In this document: positions 1-11,142 of the stretch, one piece after another | Layout: every line of letters begins with the position of its first letter | Numbering within the stretch: the stretch's first letter is position 1 | Assembly: GCA_021613535.1 (NCBI GenBank) | Contig: CP075494.1 | Location: 4,402,001 to 4,466,000, forward strand | DNA length: 64,000 nt | Direction: 5' to 3' | DNA from: Adineta vaga | Taxonomy: Eukaryota; Rotifera | Notes under the pieces: generated by a model | Databases searched by the model: none | What the model saw: only the letters and a program-made list of their open reading frames with translations | What the model was told of the DNA's origin: nothing | Translations under genes and position numbers: made by a program

Positions 1-2
1 TA

Positions 3-906
3 GGTGCACTCTGTACTTCATTGGGACGTTCATTTAATTGTACTGATCGTTTACTTTCATGGCCAGATTCATCATTAGATGGAAAAGACTCAAGTTTTGA
101 AGGAGTGACTTATAATCCTCTGGCAGGTACGTATTTTGTTATACAAGAAACAATACCAACGAATTCGAAGAAAGTATTTCAAGCAAATGTTTTTGAAATT
201 CGTATCGATATGAAAGATTCAATACCTATTCGTGTAGTTGAATCTTGTATAGTCAATTGGGAATTTGGATCAGAAAATAAAGGTTTTGAAGGTCTTGAAT
301 TTGTTTTTCATGAACGATCGGGACAAACTTATTTGCTTGGATTATGTGAAGCAAATAAATGTGATCATACGTCAGCCTCTGGCAATGATGGACGTATCGT
401 TGTTCTGGAAAAGAAGCAAGCCACTGCTAAAAGTAATTCATATTATCTCGAAAAAAAAAGGAAATTTTTATCAAATGTTATTTTTTTTTCAAGGAGAATG
501 TGTATGGCAACCTGTAAGTACAGTTGATTTGCCATCATCTGTTCGTTTCACTGATTATTCAGCTATATCAATTTATCATCAAGAATCACGTAAATTACCT
601 ACCTATGTGGCTGTTACAAGTCAAGTTAACAGTCAATTGTGGATTGGTCGTATTAATGAAATAGATGAAAAGCCGTTCTTTGAATTTTCACAACTCAATA
701 AGAATACAGTATATAATTTACCACGAACTACCGAAACTGCATCTGAATGTCAAATAAAATATTGCAATATTGAAGGTGTAGCATGGCGAGGTAAAAATCA
801 ACTTATTTTAGTTTCGGACAAGGCAAAAGCTGAACAAGGTGCTCATTGTATTGAAAAAGATCAAAGTGTTCATTATCTTGTGTTACCAGAACACTTGACT
901 GATTAA
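3..906 (+). CDS. 3' part of a beta-propeller-like hypothetical protein (5'-truncated)
   Basis: The frame is already open at base 3 and has no convincing ATG, so the gene starts left of the window; the AG at 2-3 could be a splice acceptor. The first visible exon runs to about 432. A 61-bp GT-AG intron (433-493, long T run before the acceptor) joins it in phase to an exon ending in TAA at 904-906. The visible ~280 residues are rich in aromatic beta-strand motifs (FEGLEF, YLLGLCEAN, FEGVTYNP, WRGKNQLILVSDKAK), which recall SdiA-regulated or phytase-like beta-propellers. No catalytic motif was recognised. AATAAA-type polyadenylation signals follow at about 953-965. The gene is well supported; the fold is an inference. 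Confidence 0.6.
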
Positions 907-1671
907 AATACTCTTCTTCTTTTCATTGTAATGGATTGATTTATCCCTTACTAATAAAAAAATAAAGAAACGCTTAACTGACTTTGCCGATATGGTCGTT
1001 TTGATTTATTATCACATCTGCACTTTCTTTCAAGCAAAGCAATCAGTCATATAATATTTCAGAGTTCGATCGTCAATGTTTTCAATATCTTCCACGTGCT
1101 ACAGATCACGTCGAGGAGACATTGATTTATGAGATAAATTTATAGATTGTTTGTAAACACTACAATTAATTGTGTTTTTCGTCAACATACATTTGAGAAC
1201 GTTTCGCATGTTACTTTTTCTACATTTCTCGTCAACAACAACAACAACAAACACAAATATGACTAACCGTCAATATGGACATGACCATAGTGCGCAGCCT
1301 CGAGAACAGAGAAAAAAGATATGCATATTCGTCGTACCTTTCCAGGTAAATAAAAAACAGCGTTATATTTTGTTATGATATGTATCATACATTGATCGAC
1401 GTACTGAAAAGTGCACATTTTCATTATTTCTTTTTCTTTTAAGAATAATACATGCACGTATATAGATAGACAAACTGATCTGAGTTGTTCTCAAGTATTT
1501 TATTTTGTCAATAGTTCAACGATACCATATTCTGAATGCTTGATAACATTTAAACAATCTTGATATGACACTTTGAAATTTTTCTTTTAATTACAGATTT
1601 TAGATTTACATAAAATCATCTTGAAATGAATTCTCTATGATAAAAACTCATTCGATCTGGTCAACAAACAA
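907..1671. other. Intergenic, no gene seen
   Basis: AT-rich spacer between two plus-strand genes. It holds a short ACA-type microsatellite near 1230-1252. The short ORFs here lack any domain-like sequence. Confidence 0.6.
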
Positions 1672-2139
1672 ATGGATTTTTTTAGAAAACCACGTGAAAC
1701 ACTTATGCAAGGTATAGGAATTCTTGCAGCTACCTTGTCTTTAAGTGGTATGCGAGTATCCAATAATGAATTTAACGATCGATTTATTAAACAATACCGT
1801 TGCTCCCAACAATTCAAGGATGAAATGACTATTCGTCGATTTTATGTATATGAAACTCTTATTCGTCATAACTTTGTGGTTTTTCAAACCGATACAGGTC
1901 ATACCTTTAAGGTTCATTTGATTGCTGACGTTGATCCAGGACATCACACACCGGTTTTCGTAGAAATTGCACCGACTTATTGGAGACCAGATGGTAGATA
2001 TGTAAAAAAATGTAACAAAAAACCACGAGATTTGAAAAATTTCGTAAAATATGAAGTTAAAAAATTTGGCACTTATGAAGTCGGTATCAATGATTGTCGG
2101 CATTTTGCTCGAGCGGTCGCGAGATTTCTCAGTCGTTAA
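1672..2139 (+). CDS. Small permuted-papain/LRAT-like hypothetical protein
   Basis: Single-exon ORF of 155 residues starting at ATG 1672. The C-terminus carries NDCRHFARAVARFL. This resembles the N-C-x-H-F catalytic cysteine segment of circularly permuted papain-like proteins (LRAT, NlpC/P60, PPPDE). A preceding His-containing strand (TGHTFKVHLIAD) could supply the histidine, which comes before the cysteine in that family. Residues 12-27 are mildly hydrophobic (GIGILAATLSLSGMRV). If the fold is right it would be a cysteine hydrolase or acyltransferase, but its substrate cannot be told. The gene call is firm; the family is tentative. Confidence 0.55.
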   Translation: MDFFRKPRETLMQGIGILAATLSLSGMRVSNNEFNDRFIKQYRCSQQFKDEMTIRRFYVYETLIRHNFVVFQTDTGHTFKVHLIADVDPGHHTPVFVEIAPTYWRPDGRYVKKCNKKPRDLKNFVKYEVKKFGTYEVGINDCRHFARAVARFLSR

Positions 2140-2322
2140 TCATTTTCTACAATATTATAAACGTTTGTTATTTAGATAATTGAGTTAAATTTAATAAAAA
2201 ATTAAACTGAAAGATAACTATTACACTTTTGATTTTAATTACTGTTTATTCGACAATCATTCGATTCTACTCTTAACAATCAATAACGTTTAAATTAATA
2301 AGCACTAAAATTCAAAGAAAAA

Positions 2323-4716
2323 TTATTCTTTGAGTTTTCTTTGCACTTTTTGAATCTTTTTCTGGACTTCATCAATAGATTGGCGTTCAGATACATAATT
2401 TGCTTGATAGACAACTAAACTTTCTCTGTAATAACGAAGTGCAACCCGACAGTTATCGAAATTGTTTAAGTATATATCTCCCAACCTTTCCAAACAACTA
2501 CCAATTTCAGGATGATCTGATTGATAAATTTCGGATTGAATTTCACAAATCTGCTGCCAATAACGGAGTCCTTCACAAGATTTACTTTCAGAGAGACTAA
2601 TCTCACCAAGTCTTTCAAGACAAACAAGCATTATTTGATTGTTTCGTGGTTTGCAACTTTGTAAAACTGTTAATGCTTGCTCATAGTATCGTCGAAGTTT
2701 GTCTGGTTTACTGATATCTCCCATGATCATGAGTGTTGAAGCAATGCGATGATGAGTATCGCCTAAAATAGCCTTTTGAGAGGCTAACTTCATTTCACAA
2801 AATGCTAATGTCTTCTTCAAACGATGCTTCTTCTTATATACTAAAATCAAGTCTTTCAAATGTATAGGAAGAATAGTATGATCAGAGGGCAAGATATCTT
2901 CGTTGATCTCCAAACGACGATGATAAAAATCAATGGTTCGATCTAGATCACCTTTTTTTTCGTATAATGCACCGATATGTCCGAGGCAGTTGGCAACATC
3001 ACGATGACTCAGTAGATGAATACGTGTATACATATCGAGCGCACGATTCAGCCATGCAAGAGCCATATCAAATTCTCCCATTGGCTGATATGTGAGACCA
3101 ATACTTTGAAAAGTACGGGCTTTTTCAATATGATCTTCAGAATATATTTTATTCTGTATTGCTAAAGCTTCTCGAAATGAATTCAATGCATGATTGTATT
3201 CTTCTTTGATTTGATAAACAAGTCCAATATTATAAAGAGATCGGGCTATTTTAGGATGATTTGGGGTTAGAAACTTTTGACGAATTCGATAACTGCGTTC
3301 GTATTTGTCTAATGCCTGGTTTATGTCGCCCTTGTGTCGACACACATGTCCCATACTATTGTAAAGATCAGACATATCTGAATGATTATCAGGAGGAAGG
3401 CAAGTGAGTAGTTTGTTGAAATGCTTCTCGGCTTGTTCAACTTGTCCAAATTCGTCTAATAAAAGACATCCAAAACAGATCAGTGGACTACATTCTTTCA
3501 TTTCATCTTCTTGTAGTTCTATGTACTTTTCGATACGAGTCAATCCTTCTGTGGTGGCACTGAGTTTTATCTTCCACATACGAAGGTCACTGTCCATTTG
3601 AACACTGTCTAGTTTAAATATAGCATTCAATCCAAACAATATTTCATCTTCCTCTTTCACGCTACTATATTCACTAATATCAGCACACATTAATGCATTC
3701 AATGTTGGATCTATTTGTATTTCAATTATGCAAGGTTGCATGTCGCGAGTTGTTCGAAGTACAGGAGCAAATTGTAATGCAACATCGATCTGCCGTGAAG
3801 TAGATAGGAATCCATTCATTGAAATAAGTTTTCCCACACTGTGACATAGTTTTTCTAGTTCTTCTCCAGGGATTTGTTGACCACGATAAACAGTTAAAAT
3901 ATTGTCCGATTGTAATTTCTTACTTTCTCGCTCCAATGCAGCACATAGATCGATAATAAAGAAGCGAAATGCATAGAGTAATTCAGTATCTTCGGTACGT
4001 ATCGCTCTATTCAATAACTTGTACAGAAAACATTCCTCTGTGTACCATCCAATGGCTTGTTCGCTTGTATAACTATTTTGGAATCTTTTTATTTTCTCCA
4101 ATTCTGTTCTATTCATTCCATAGAAATTCAAACATATTTCAACTAAATCATTTTTAGCTTGTTCATCTCGAGGCATCTTTTTTAGAGCATTCAATAGAAG
4201 TTGATGACGAACAAATAAAGCCGAATTTTTTGACAAGTCTCTATATGAATTCTGCTTTTGATCGAATAAATGAAAGGCCAATAATTGTTTTTCAACGACT
4301 TGCATCGTCGAGTATATTGATTCTAACAATTCGTTTTGATTAGAAAACGTGTCCATTACTTTCGAATAGCGAGAACTTAATTCAGCGTGATATGTACGGG
4401 TATTGCAGAAGATAAAGACAGCAACAACGTGTCGAAGATCGTGCACTTGTGATAATACAGCTCGTGACAATGCGCCAGAAACAATGAGTAGAACTTGTTC
4501 GTTTGATATTGATTTAATCAATGTTGTGCATTGAATAGGATCAGTATAAAATTTTGCAGCAGGATTACATTCGAGCAAACGAGTTTTTGTATGTACACAA
4601 TCTTTCGAAGTATTGATGTTGGAATCAAGCCAAATAAGTCTGATATTTTCTTTATTGTTTGACACTTCTGCAAGTTGTAGATTCTTTGTCAAAGATGTAT
4701 TCAAACTGGCTGCCAT
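2323..4716 (-). CDS. Arginine-type ADP-ribosyltransferase fused to TPR repeats
   Basis: Intronless 797-residue ORF. The middle carries the R-S-E signature of arginine-specific mono-ADP-ribosyltransferases: YRGQ (R278), FLSTS (305-307) and the E-x-E turn EDE (E356-E358) followed by ILF. From about residue 445 to 780 there are kinesin-light-chain-like tetratricopeptide repeats, with recurring patterns such as SLYNIGLVY, A-L-x-x-[FY] and I-x-x-x-DH. This ART-TPR fusion is abundant in bdelloid rotifers. The transferase would move ADP-ribose from NAD+ to protein arginines, and the TPRs probably bind the partner. No signal peptide is seen, so a cytosolic location is likely. All three catalytic elements are intact. 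Confidence 0.9.
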   Translation of the reverse strand: MAASLNTSLTKNLQLAEVSNNKENIRLIWLDSNINTSKDCVHTKTRLLECNPAAKFYTDPIQCTTLIKSISNEQVLLIVSGALSRAVLSQVHDLRHVVAVFIFCNTRTYHAELSSRYSKVMDTFSNQNELLESIYSTMQVVEKQLLAFHLFDQKQNSYRDLSKNSALFVRHQLLLNALKKMPRDEQAKNDLVEICLNFYGMNRTELEKIKRFQNSYTSEQAIGWYTEECFLYKLLNRAIRTEDTELLYAFRFFIIDLCAALERESKKLQSDNILTVYRGQQIPGEELEKLCHSVGKLISMNGFLSTSRQIDVALQFAPVLRTTRDMQPCIIEIQIDPTLNALMCADISEYSSVKEEDEILFGLNAIFKLDSVQMDSDLRMWKIKLSATTEGLTRIEKYIELQEDEMKECSPLICFGCLLLDEFGQVEQAEKHFNKLLTCLPPDNHSDMSDLYNSMGHVCRHKGDINQALDKYERSYRIRQKFLTPNHPKIARSLYNIGLVYQIKEEYNHALNSFREALAIQNKIYSEDHIEKARTFQSIGLTYQPMGEFDMALAWLNRALDMYTRIHLLSHRDVANCLGHIGALYEKKGDLDRTIDFYHRRLEINEDILPSDHTILPIHLKDLILVYKKKHRLKKTLAFCEMKLASQKAILGDTHHRIASTLMIMGDISKPDKLRRYYEQALTVLQSCKPRNNQIMLVCLERLGEISLSESKSCEGLRYWQQICEIQSEIYQSDHPEIGSCLERLGDIYLNNFDNCRVALRYYRESLVVYQANYVSERQSIDEVQKKIQKVQRKLKE

Positions 4717-5069
4717 TGTTTATTCCAACAAATAGCAAACGTGTAAAAAGAATAGTAAAAAACAAGGAATTATTTTTTGTACTTGTATTTTGTTTTCTTC
4801 CAATAAAAAAAAAGCTGATAAGTCTTGCTGTGCCATTGTTGTTTTCATTATTTATCGAATGAGAGAAGAACGAAAAGAAAAAATGTATAGAAAAATTTCA
4901 ACATATGTGATTTAAATTATCAACAGGTAATCGCGTCAAATACAAACAAACAATGACTTACAAGAGTGAAAGATGAGAATAATTTTATTTTTATTTTAAT
5001 CTTTTAAAGTAAATCTTTAAAATAACAAAAAAAAATGAAAATCAACGTTGACCGGAACATAATATAATA
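4717..5069. other. Intergenic, no gene seen
   Basis: AT-rich spacer upstream of the ART-TPR gene and downstream of the next minus-strand gene. No coding potential or repeat was recognised. Confidence 0.5.
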
Positions 5070-6553
5070 TCAATCATAACTGAAATCTTGTCTTGCTGCA
5101 CGCGATATCAAATTCTTTCGATCATGCATCAACTTTTCTTTTACGCCTCGCAAACGTCCTAGCACTTGTATACTCCATCTGTAAACTCTTTGATCCGATT
5201 TCGATTGTTTAAATGTTTGATTATTAAGCCTTCTGCTGAACCGCTGCCTCATTGCTGATAATAACCTTTCGCCATCACGGATTGATGAAAGATCAGATAA
5301 ATTAATGTTGAGTCGTATTACTCTCATTTTTTCCAATGAATCTATAAGAAATTCACTATATTCCAAAAAATACTTAGACTTTGACGTAAAGGCTAATAAA
5401 CGACGTAATACCTCGAAAGTCTGAAATAAAGAAAGAAACTATGAAATAACAGAAAATGAAATCAGCCTACTGGTCGAAATAGTTTCAACTTTTCTTTCGT
5501 TTTTTCGTCTATCGGTATTGCAAATGTAGAAAGTGATGATTCATTCAATTTTTTTTCATTTTTATTCATGTTTTTTGGTGTAATATCTGACATAGTTGAT
5601 GAAGACGAACTGGTACATTCAACTGTCTTCATCCATCGATTACGAATAATCTAAAAATGAACAACCGAAGATTCTTTTGGAGATTGAATAAATTTGAAAG
5701 ATTTACTTTGATGTTATTATGAAATTGAAAAAACGAACTTCGAATCATGGAAAATAATTTCATATAACGAAATTGATCGATATTTTCGTGAAGTAATGAT
5801 TTCGTTGTTTCAAATATTCCATAAATACTATTGAGATTAGTCAAATAAAGTTTAGCTTCTGATTCACTTGACTGTTGTTGTAATGGAATGATAATAGAAA
5901 ATACATAACCATGAATTAAACAAAGATTTTCAAATAATTTATTCAACGCTTTATTAGAAGGATTTTGATTGATCAATTCACGAATATTCTTCATCATATC
6001 ATTACTTACATGAATAAATGAATATTCTAAAACAACAAACATTATTCAACATATTCATACACGGAAAGAAAATTACCATTGGATGATGATTTTGATCGTG
6101 TATTTGGAGTATTATCTTCTGGTTCATTCTTCATAATTGAAAGAGAATGATTGTTATTTGCTATTGGTATATTTATTGGTGTATTATGATCATCATCTAC
6201 TTCAGATGTACATAGATAGACAACAGTACTATTTCTATTCAAGCCATATTTATTGATATAATCAGTAAATGTTGAAAATTGTTTTACATCGAGTGGTTGA
6301 TGTTGAAAATCATACAATGATGTTTGATGTTTCTTATTTACTAGAAGAAAATCGGTATGAGATAATGGTTATAATTAAATATGACCTTACTGAAAGAAAA
6401 AACGGTGAGAAGTTGACGATGAACATCATCGAAAGTCATATAATCATCAGTCCAATCACAAGTTCGTGTACCACCACCATTTCCAAGATCAAGTTTTTTC
6501 ACTCGACCATCTCTAGTTAATAACAATCGACCACAACGAAATTTCTTAGTCAT
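5070..6553 (-). CDS. Unrecognised five-exon protein (~425 aa)
   Basis: Exons on the minus strand are 6553-6391, 6340-6077, 6026-5707, 5650-5471 and 5420-5070. Each junction has GT/AG ends and keeps frame; the introns are 50, 50, 56 and 50 bp. The spliced CDS is 1278 nt. The N-terminus (GRLLLTRDGRVKKLDLG, then TDDYMTFDDVHRQLL) could be a small alpha/beta domain. A low-complexity Ser/Asn/Asp linker follows, then two alpha-helical stretches; the last ~110 residues are very basic (QRFSRRLNNQTF, LGRLRGVKEKLM). There is no signal peptide or membrane segment. I do not recognise the family. The exon structure is well supported by the consistent phases. Confidence 0.7.
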
Positions 6554-6881
6554 TTATGTCAAAAAACTATTCTAAATGAGAGAAGTATGTATTCACTTAA
6601 CACATCGATTGGATGAAAGGAATACAATGTTTCTTCCATATGAAAAATCAAGATAGATAGAGGGCGCTTCAGAACAGTGATTTTTTTCTCATTGTTTCTC
6701 TTTTGGTAAATCCATTATCAATGTTTATTCTCATTAAAAAGCTTTCTTAGAATAGTCAAATACAATCAAACGTTGGTCATATGTAAAGTAATACAACATA
6801 TATATATATATACAAATAAAAAAACCGGCTATATTTGTCTTACAAAGATGAAGATATTGAGAAAACAAAAACAGGATTCCG

Positions 6882-8188
6882 TCACGAGTGAACACGTCGA
6901 TGTAATATAAAAAATCGAAAAATTATCGTTCGCAGTTCTTTTGAAGTCGAAACATATACAAGAACATTCACTGCTGAATTAGTATATCCTAACCATGAAA
7001 ATATACTGAATAAAAGCTCATGCTGTTGTTCATCTTTTAAACGAATAAGAAATATACCACTTAGAGTGAAATAAACAAAATATGGTAACCAACAAATAAG
7101 AAATGCACCCATAATAATACTAACAAATTTTGCTGCTTTTTGATTTTTTGAAAATTTCCTCCAAAATGTATTATTAGTATCTGTTTGTTTTCGTTTCATT
7201 TTATTCACGGACTTCTTTTTTACATTATTGAGTAATTCTATATCTGGATTTTGATATTTACCATGATGTATACGAAGAGTTATTAATTCAAGTGTTAAAT
7301 GACGATTTTCTACGGATGTTTCATGAGTATTCGTTTCACTATTTGTTAAAGATCGATTTTCACTTAAAGTTTGTTTTAAACAAATTTTCGAAATGAATGA
7401 TTTCGGTGATTTGAGTTGATGATGATGTTTATAACCAGAACAGAGAGCTAATGTTTGTTTTCTTGCTGCTATATATACTTGAATATAAACATAAATCATA
7501 ACAATTAATGGTAAATAAAATGATACAATCGATACAACTAACACATAATATGGATTATTTGGAAAATCACATTCTTTAAATAACCATGATGGTGCTATAG
7601 CCGTTTCATTTGATATCACGGATTGTCCTAGAAATCATATAAAACATCAGATGCAAATCTTCTTTTCCTTTACGTACGAGAAATTGATTGTGTTGTTCCA
7701 AAATAGATTCCCGGTGGAAAGGAAATAATCGCAGAACATAACCATATCATTGGTAGAACATAATACCATTTTTTTGATAAAAATGAATTAGGATATTCTA
7801 TGGGTTTTGTAATCGCTATGTAACGATCTAATCCAATAGCACATAGATCAAAAATAGATGCTGTCGTTGCAAATATATCCATTGAATGCCAATAATCGCA
7901 TAGAAATGTGAGATGTCGTTGAAATAACCAATATTCATCATCAGTCATTTCGAATATAAATGCAAATGGCATAACTATTAATCCAACAAGAAGATCAGAA
8001 AATGCTAATGAACAAATATAATAATATGTCGATGTATGTAATGTAGAACTGCGAATTATAGTATAAATAATTAATAAATTACCTACTACAGTCAACAAGC
8101 ATAATAATAATAGAAAGAAAGCTATTGGATATGCTTGCCATTGTACATCAGTAATTTTAATATTTGTTGTTAAGGAAAATAATTCCAT
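6882..8188 (-). CDS. Rhodopsin-class GPCR, biogenic-amine-receptor-like
   Basis: Exons are 8188-7678 and 7627-6882 with a 50-bp phase-1 intron, giving 418 residues. Class A landmarks: GN in TM1 (N37), LAFSD in TM2 (D65), C97 at the top of TM3, D104 in SMDIFATTASI (the amine-binding Asp of TM3), DRY (121-123), a Cys in the second extracellular loop (ECDFPNNPYY) and CWLPYF in TM6. The third intracellular loop is long and basic. Octopamine, dopamine, serotonin or adrenergic-like ligands are plausible but the exact ligand cannot be told. The TM7 motif reads NVLVY instead of NPxxY, so the conserved proline is replaced by valine. Confidence 0.88.
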
Positions 8189-8651
8189 AATAATACACTT
8201 TACCTTTTTAAAGGTAAATTTGTATAGGTATTAACAGATTTATATTTGTAAAAGAATAAAATCTATCGATTAGAAAATCGAATGTAAACATATGCTTGCT
8301 TTATCAGTTGATCTTTACATCTATAAGAAATATGTATCTATTGTTTTGTGAGAATGTCATACTACAGAGCAGAAAAAAAAAACTTTGGTATTTCATCGAC
8401 AAGTCAAAGTCGCGTTTGATAGAATAGAAAAAGAAAAAAACATGCGCATAGAAATGTAAAACTATATACATGTAGGGATAGGAAATGCTTTATTATTACG
8501 TCCTCTGTGAATAATCAACGGATATTATGTGTAGTAGTATTTATTTGTATGAAACGAACAAATATTATTATCAGGAACATCAATGCGTACATTTTTTGCT
8601 CTTCTTGCTGTCGATCAAAACGTTTCTATGCGTTCGATTAATCGTCGCCAT
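8189..8651. other. Gene-less spacer upstream of the GPCR
   Basis: AT-rich; contains the presumed promoter of the minus-strand GPCR. Bases 8643-8651 (CGTCGCCAT) form the left copy of the direct repeat that flanks the adjacent transposon-like element. Confidence 0.5.
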
Positions 8652-8660
8652 GGTTCTATG

Positions 8661-8860
8661 GAATTCCGGCAATTGGAATTTCGAAACCTGAATTTCGACA
8701 CTGTCCAAATTCAGAAATAATTTGGACAATTGTCCAAATTCTACTAGAACTTGGACAAGGTTGTCGAATTTACACTATTGTCCAAATTCTTGTGGAATAA
8801 TAACAGAATTTCTTTTTGCTGGATATTTTGTTGTCCATTTTCGAACAGAATTTCGAGAAT
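8661..8860 (+). repeat. Left terminal inverted repeat of the 8652-9971 element
   Basis: Pairs with the reverse complement of about 9763-9963. It contains several copies of TTGGACA / TGTCCAA and AATTTCGA-type short palindromic words. The inner boundary is approximate. Confidence 0.8.
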
Positions 8861-9317
8861 GTGTAAGATTTAAATTTTTTTCCTGTCGACTTTCCTCTGG
8901 TAATACGACAAAATATCTAATAACTATATTTACAAAATAAGAGAGTTTGTCTCTTTCTTTAATTCACAAAGAAAGAACAAATAGTTATTTAGAAAGATTT
9001 AGATATTCTATGACAAACCATCTATGAATTTTATTTTGTTATAAATCAAAAGATCAGCAATATCCAAAAAATAGAACACAGGAAAAAAATTCTGAAAAAA
9101 AATTAGATTAAATGAAAGAAACAGAAAAACAATATAAGAAAAGATCTACATAATAATAATATTGAATTTTTCTGGCATAATTCACTCTATCACCCTATCA
9201 AAAATGATTCAAATATAAATAAATACATAAAAAAATTCGTTGATAAATTAAATAAGAATTAATCAATATTTTTATCACCAACATTATTATCTTCATCTTT
9301 AAATGTTGAATTTTGAC

Positions 9318-9394
9318 CATCTTGAGGGTGGGTGTGGGTGAAGATGGGTAATACTCATCTTTTCACCCTCACCCACACCCACACCCACACCCTA
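9318..9394. repeat. Telomere-like hairpin repeat
   Basis: Inverted repeat: CATCTTGAGGGTGGGTGTGG on the left arm, a GATGGGTAATACTCATC core, then a CCCTCACCCACACCCACA-type right arm. The arms are runs of GGGTGT / ACACCC, close to the TGTGGG telomere unit reported for bdelloids. This copy lies inside the 8652-9971 element. Confidence 0.7.
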
Positions 9395-9762
9395 CACCAG
9401 ATGAGATACATATATATATGATTAGATCGAGGCCAAACAAAAGATATACATAATAGATATAGAGAAGAATGATTGTATAGTGCATGTGTTAACTAAGATA
9501 TTCGAGGGTATATGCTAAGATGATATCGTATGATAATGTAAAGAAAGGCAAAACATTTTTCGTACACTATCCAAGAAAAGTTCAAGAATATCAATCAATC
9601 GCGTAGTTTTGATAAAGACAAAAAGTTCAAGAAATATAAAAATGTATTCGATTAAAAAAATACAATTAAGAAATCCTATACCTATACACATAATTTAATA
9701 CAATATCAATCATCATTTTTATCATCTATAGATATAGTTTCAGACGTATTTTTGAATAAACT

Positions 9763-9963
9763 TCTGTCGAAATTCTGTTGGAAAGTCGACAACAAAATAC
9801 CCAGCAAAAAGAAAATTCTGTTATTATTCCACAAGAATTTAGACAATAGTGTAAATTCGACAACTTTGTCCAAGTTCTAGTAGAATTTGGACAATTGTCC
9901 AAATTATTTCTGAATTTGGACAGTGTCGAAATTCAGGTTTCGAAATTCCAATTGCCGGAATTC
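9763..9963 (-). repeat. Right terminal inverted repeat of the 8652-9971 element
   Basis: Reverse complement of the left arm, with the same ordered landmarks: GGAATTC, CAATTG, TGTCC, ATTATTCC, and AGCAAAAAG. A few substitutions separate the two arms. Confidence 0.8.
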
Positions 9964-9980
9964 AGTTTTACCGTCGCCAT

Positions 9981-11142
9981 ATCGAGAGAGACTCACATCT
10001 CAAGAAAAAAACATGCATATTATGATGTTTGACTACAAAAATGACAAAATGTAATGTGGCTTTGTGTACAGAATGATAATTCACTTCCGTTCGTAATTCT
10101 ATTTAATTATTGTCAATATAGTCAACATACTTATTCGTATGAGCACTTGTTGTCATTTTGTGTTATGAATATATATATAGAAGAGCAAAAGATTATTGTT
10201 GATCAGTTATTTTTGAACGTTTTAATGGATTGATATTAAATTTGTATTCTTGGGAGACTCGAAGTACGTTTCTATTAGAAAAGTTTTCGGACAAACGATA
10301 ACAGACGAGATGTGTAGTCGAAAAATACTTACTGTTCGATGGAACTAATATGAGTACTTGACTTTAGATGATAATTATAAGTTCTAATCCTAATTACATA
10401 TTTTATGTTTACAAAACAGTAGCTGTATACTTTTAAAAGAAGGTAATAAAAGAACGACATGTAATTAGATCTAAATGCTAATGATTTGAAAGAAAAATAT
10501 ATAAGAAACGCTGTAAGACATTTGTTTTGTGAGGAATACTAATTTTTGATGTCAAGACTAATCTTCTATTGTTTTCAATTTATATTCATCAAAGTATGTA
10601 AATATTCTATGAATATGATGTTTATCTATGTTAAAGATGTTTTTCGTTGATAGAATGTCGTCCAATTATTATCTCAGTCAGGATATATGATTCAAAACAA
10701 TTTTGTTTTTCATACATTCTTTATTTATTATGAGATATGAGAGTATCACAAACACAAACACAAAACTATAATTATAATGCATATAACTTCCAAACTTTCC
10801 TTTATTGCAACAAGTGTTAAACAAGCGTGCCTCGACGTTTTTCGAAAATTGCCAATACATTGTCTTGTTATATGTTCGATCTTGAAGATATTTATTATAT
10901 TGAATTGATTTCTTTTCTATTGACTGAAGATGAAAAGAAACGATTCATGTAATGCATACATGCAGCCAGAAATACAGATTTCATAATAATAGCGAATGAT
11001 TAATAAGAGTAAAAGAGAATAGCAGTATGGAGCAATTAGAAAATGAAACTGTTATTGAATATAGCGAAAAGATGTCATTCTAGTACAAATATAAACACAA
11101 ATAAAAGGCGAAAATCATGGTGTCCAATGTCTATTTACCAGT
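9981..11142. other. Gene-less spacer
   Basis: AT-rich sequence between the transposon-like element and the 3' end of the Ig gene. No domain-like ORF was found on either strand. Confidence 0.5.

Larger units (their letters stand above)
8652..9971. mobile_element. Non-autonomous DNA transposon-like element with long terminal inverted repeats
   Basis: About 200 bp at the left (from GAATTCCGGCAATTGG at 8661) recurs as its reverse complement at the right, ending at 9963. The pairing is continuous apart from scattered mismatches and extends to about 8860 and 9760. The outer 8-9 bp on each side match poorly. The 9-bp sequence CGTCGCCAT occurs directly outside both ends (8643-8651 and 9972-9980), as expected of a target-site duplication. 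The interior (~0.9 kb) has no transposase, so the element would be MITE-like. Long inverted termini plus a 9-bp duplication suggest a Mutator-like (MULE) relative; that class assignment is inference. Confidence 0.75.

Noticed and set aside
6795-6815. TA dinucleotide run as a regulatory TATA element
   Set aside because: Plain microsatellite downstream of the GPCR gene; similar runs occur at 14285 and elsewhere.
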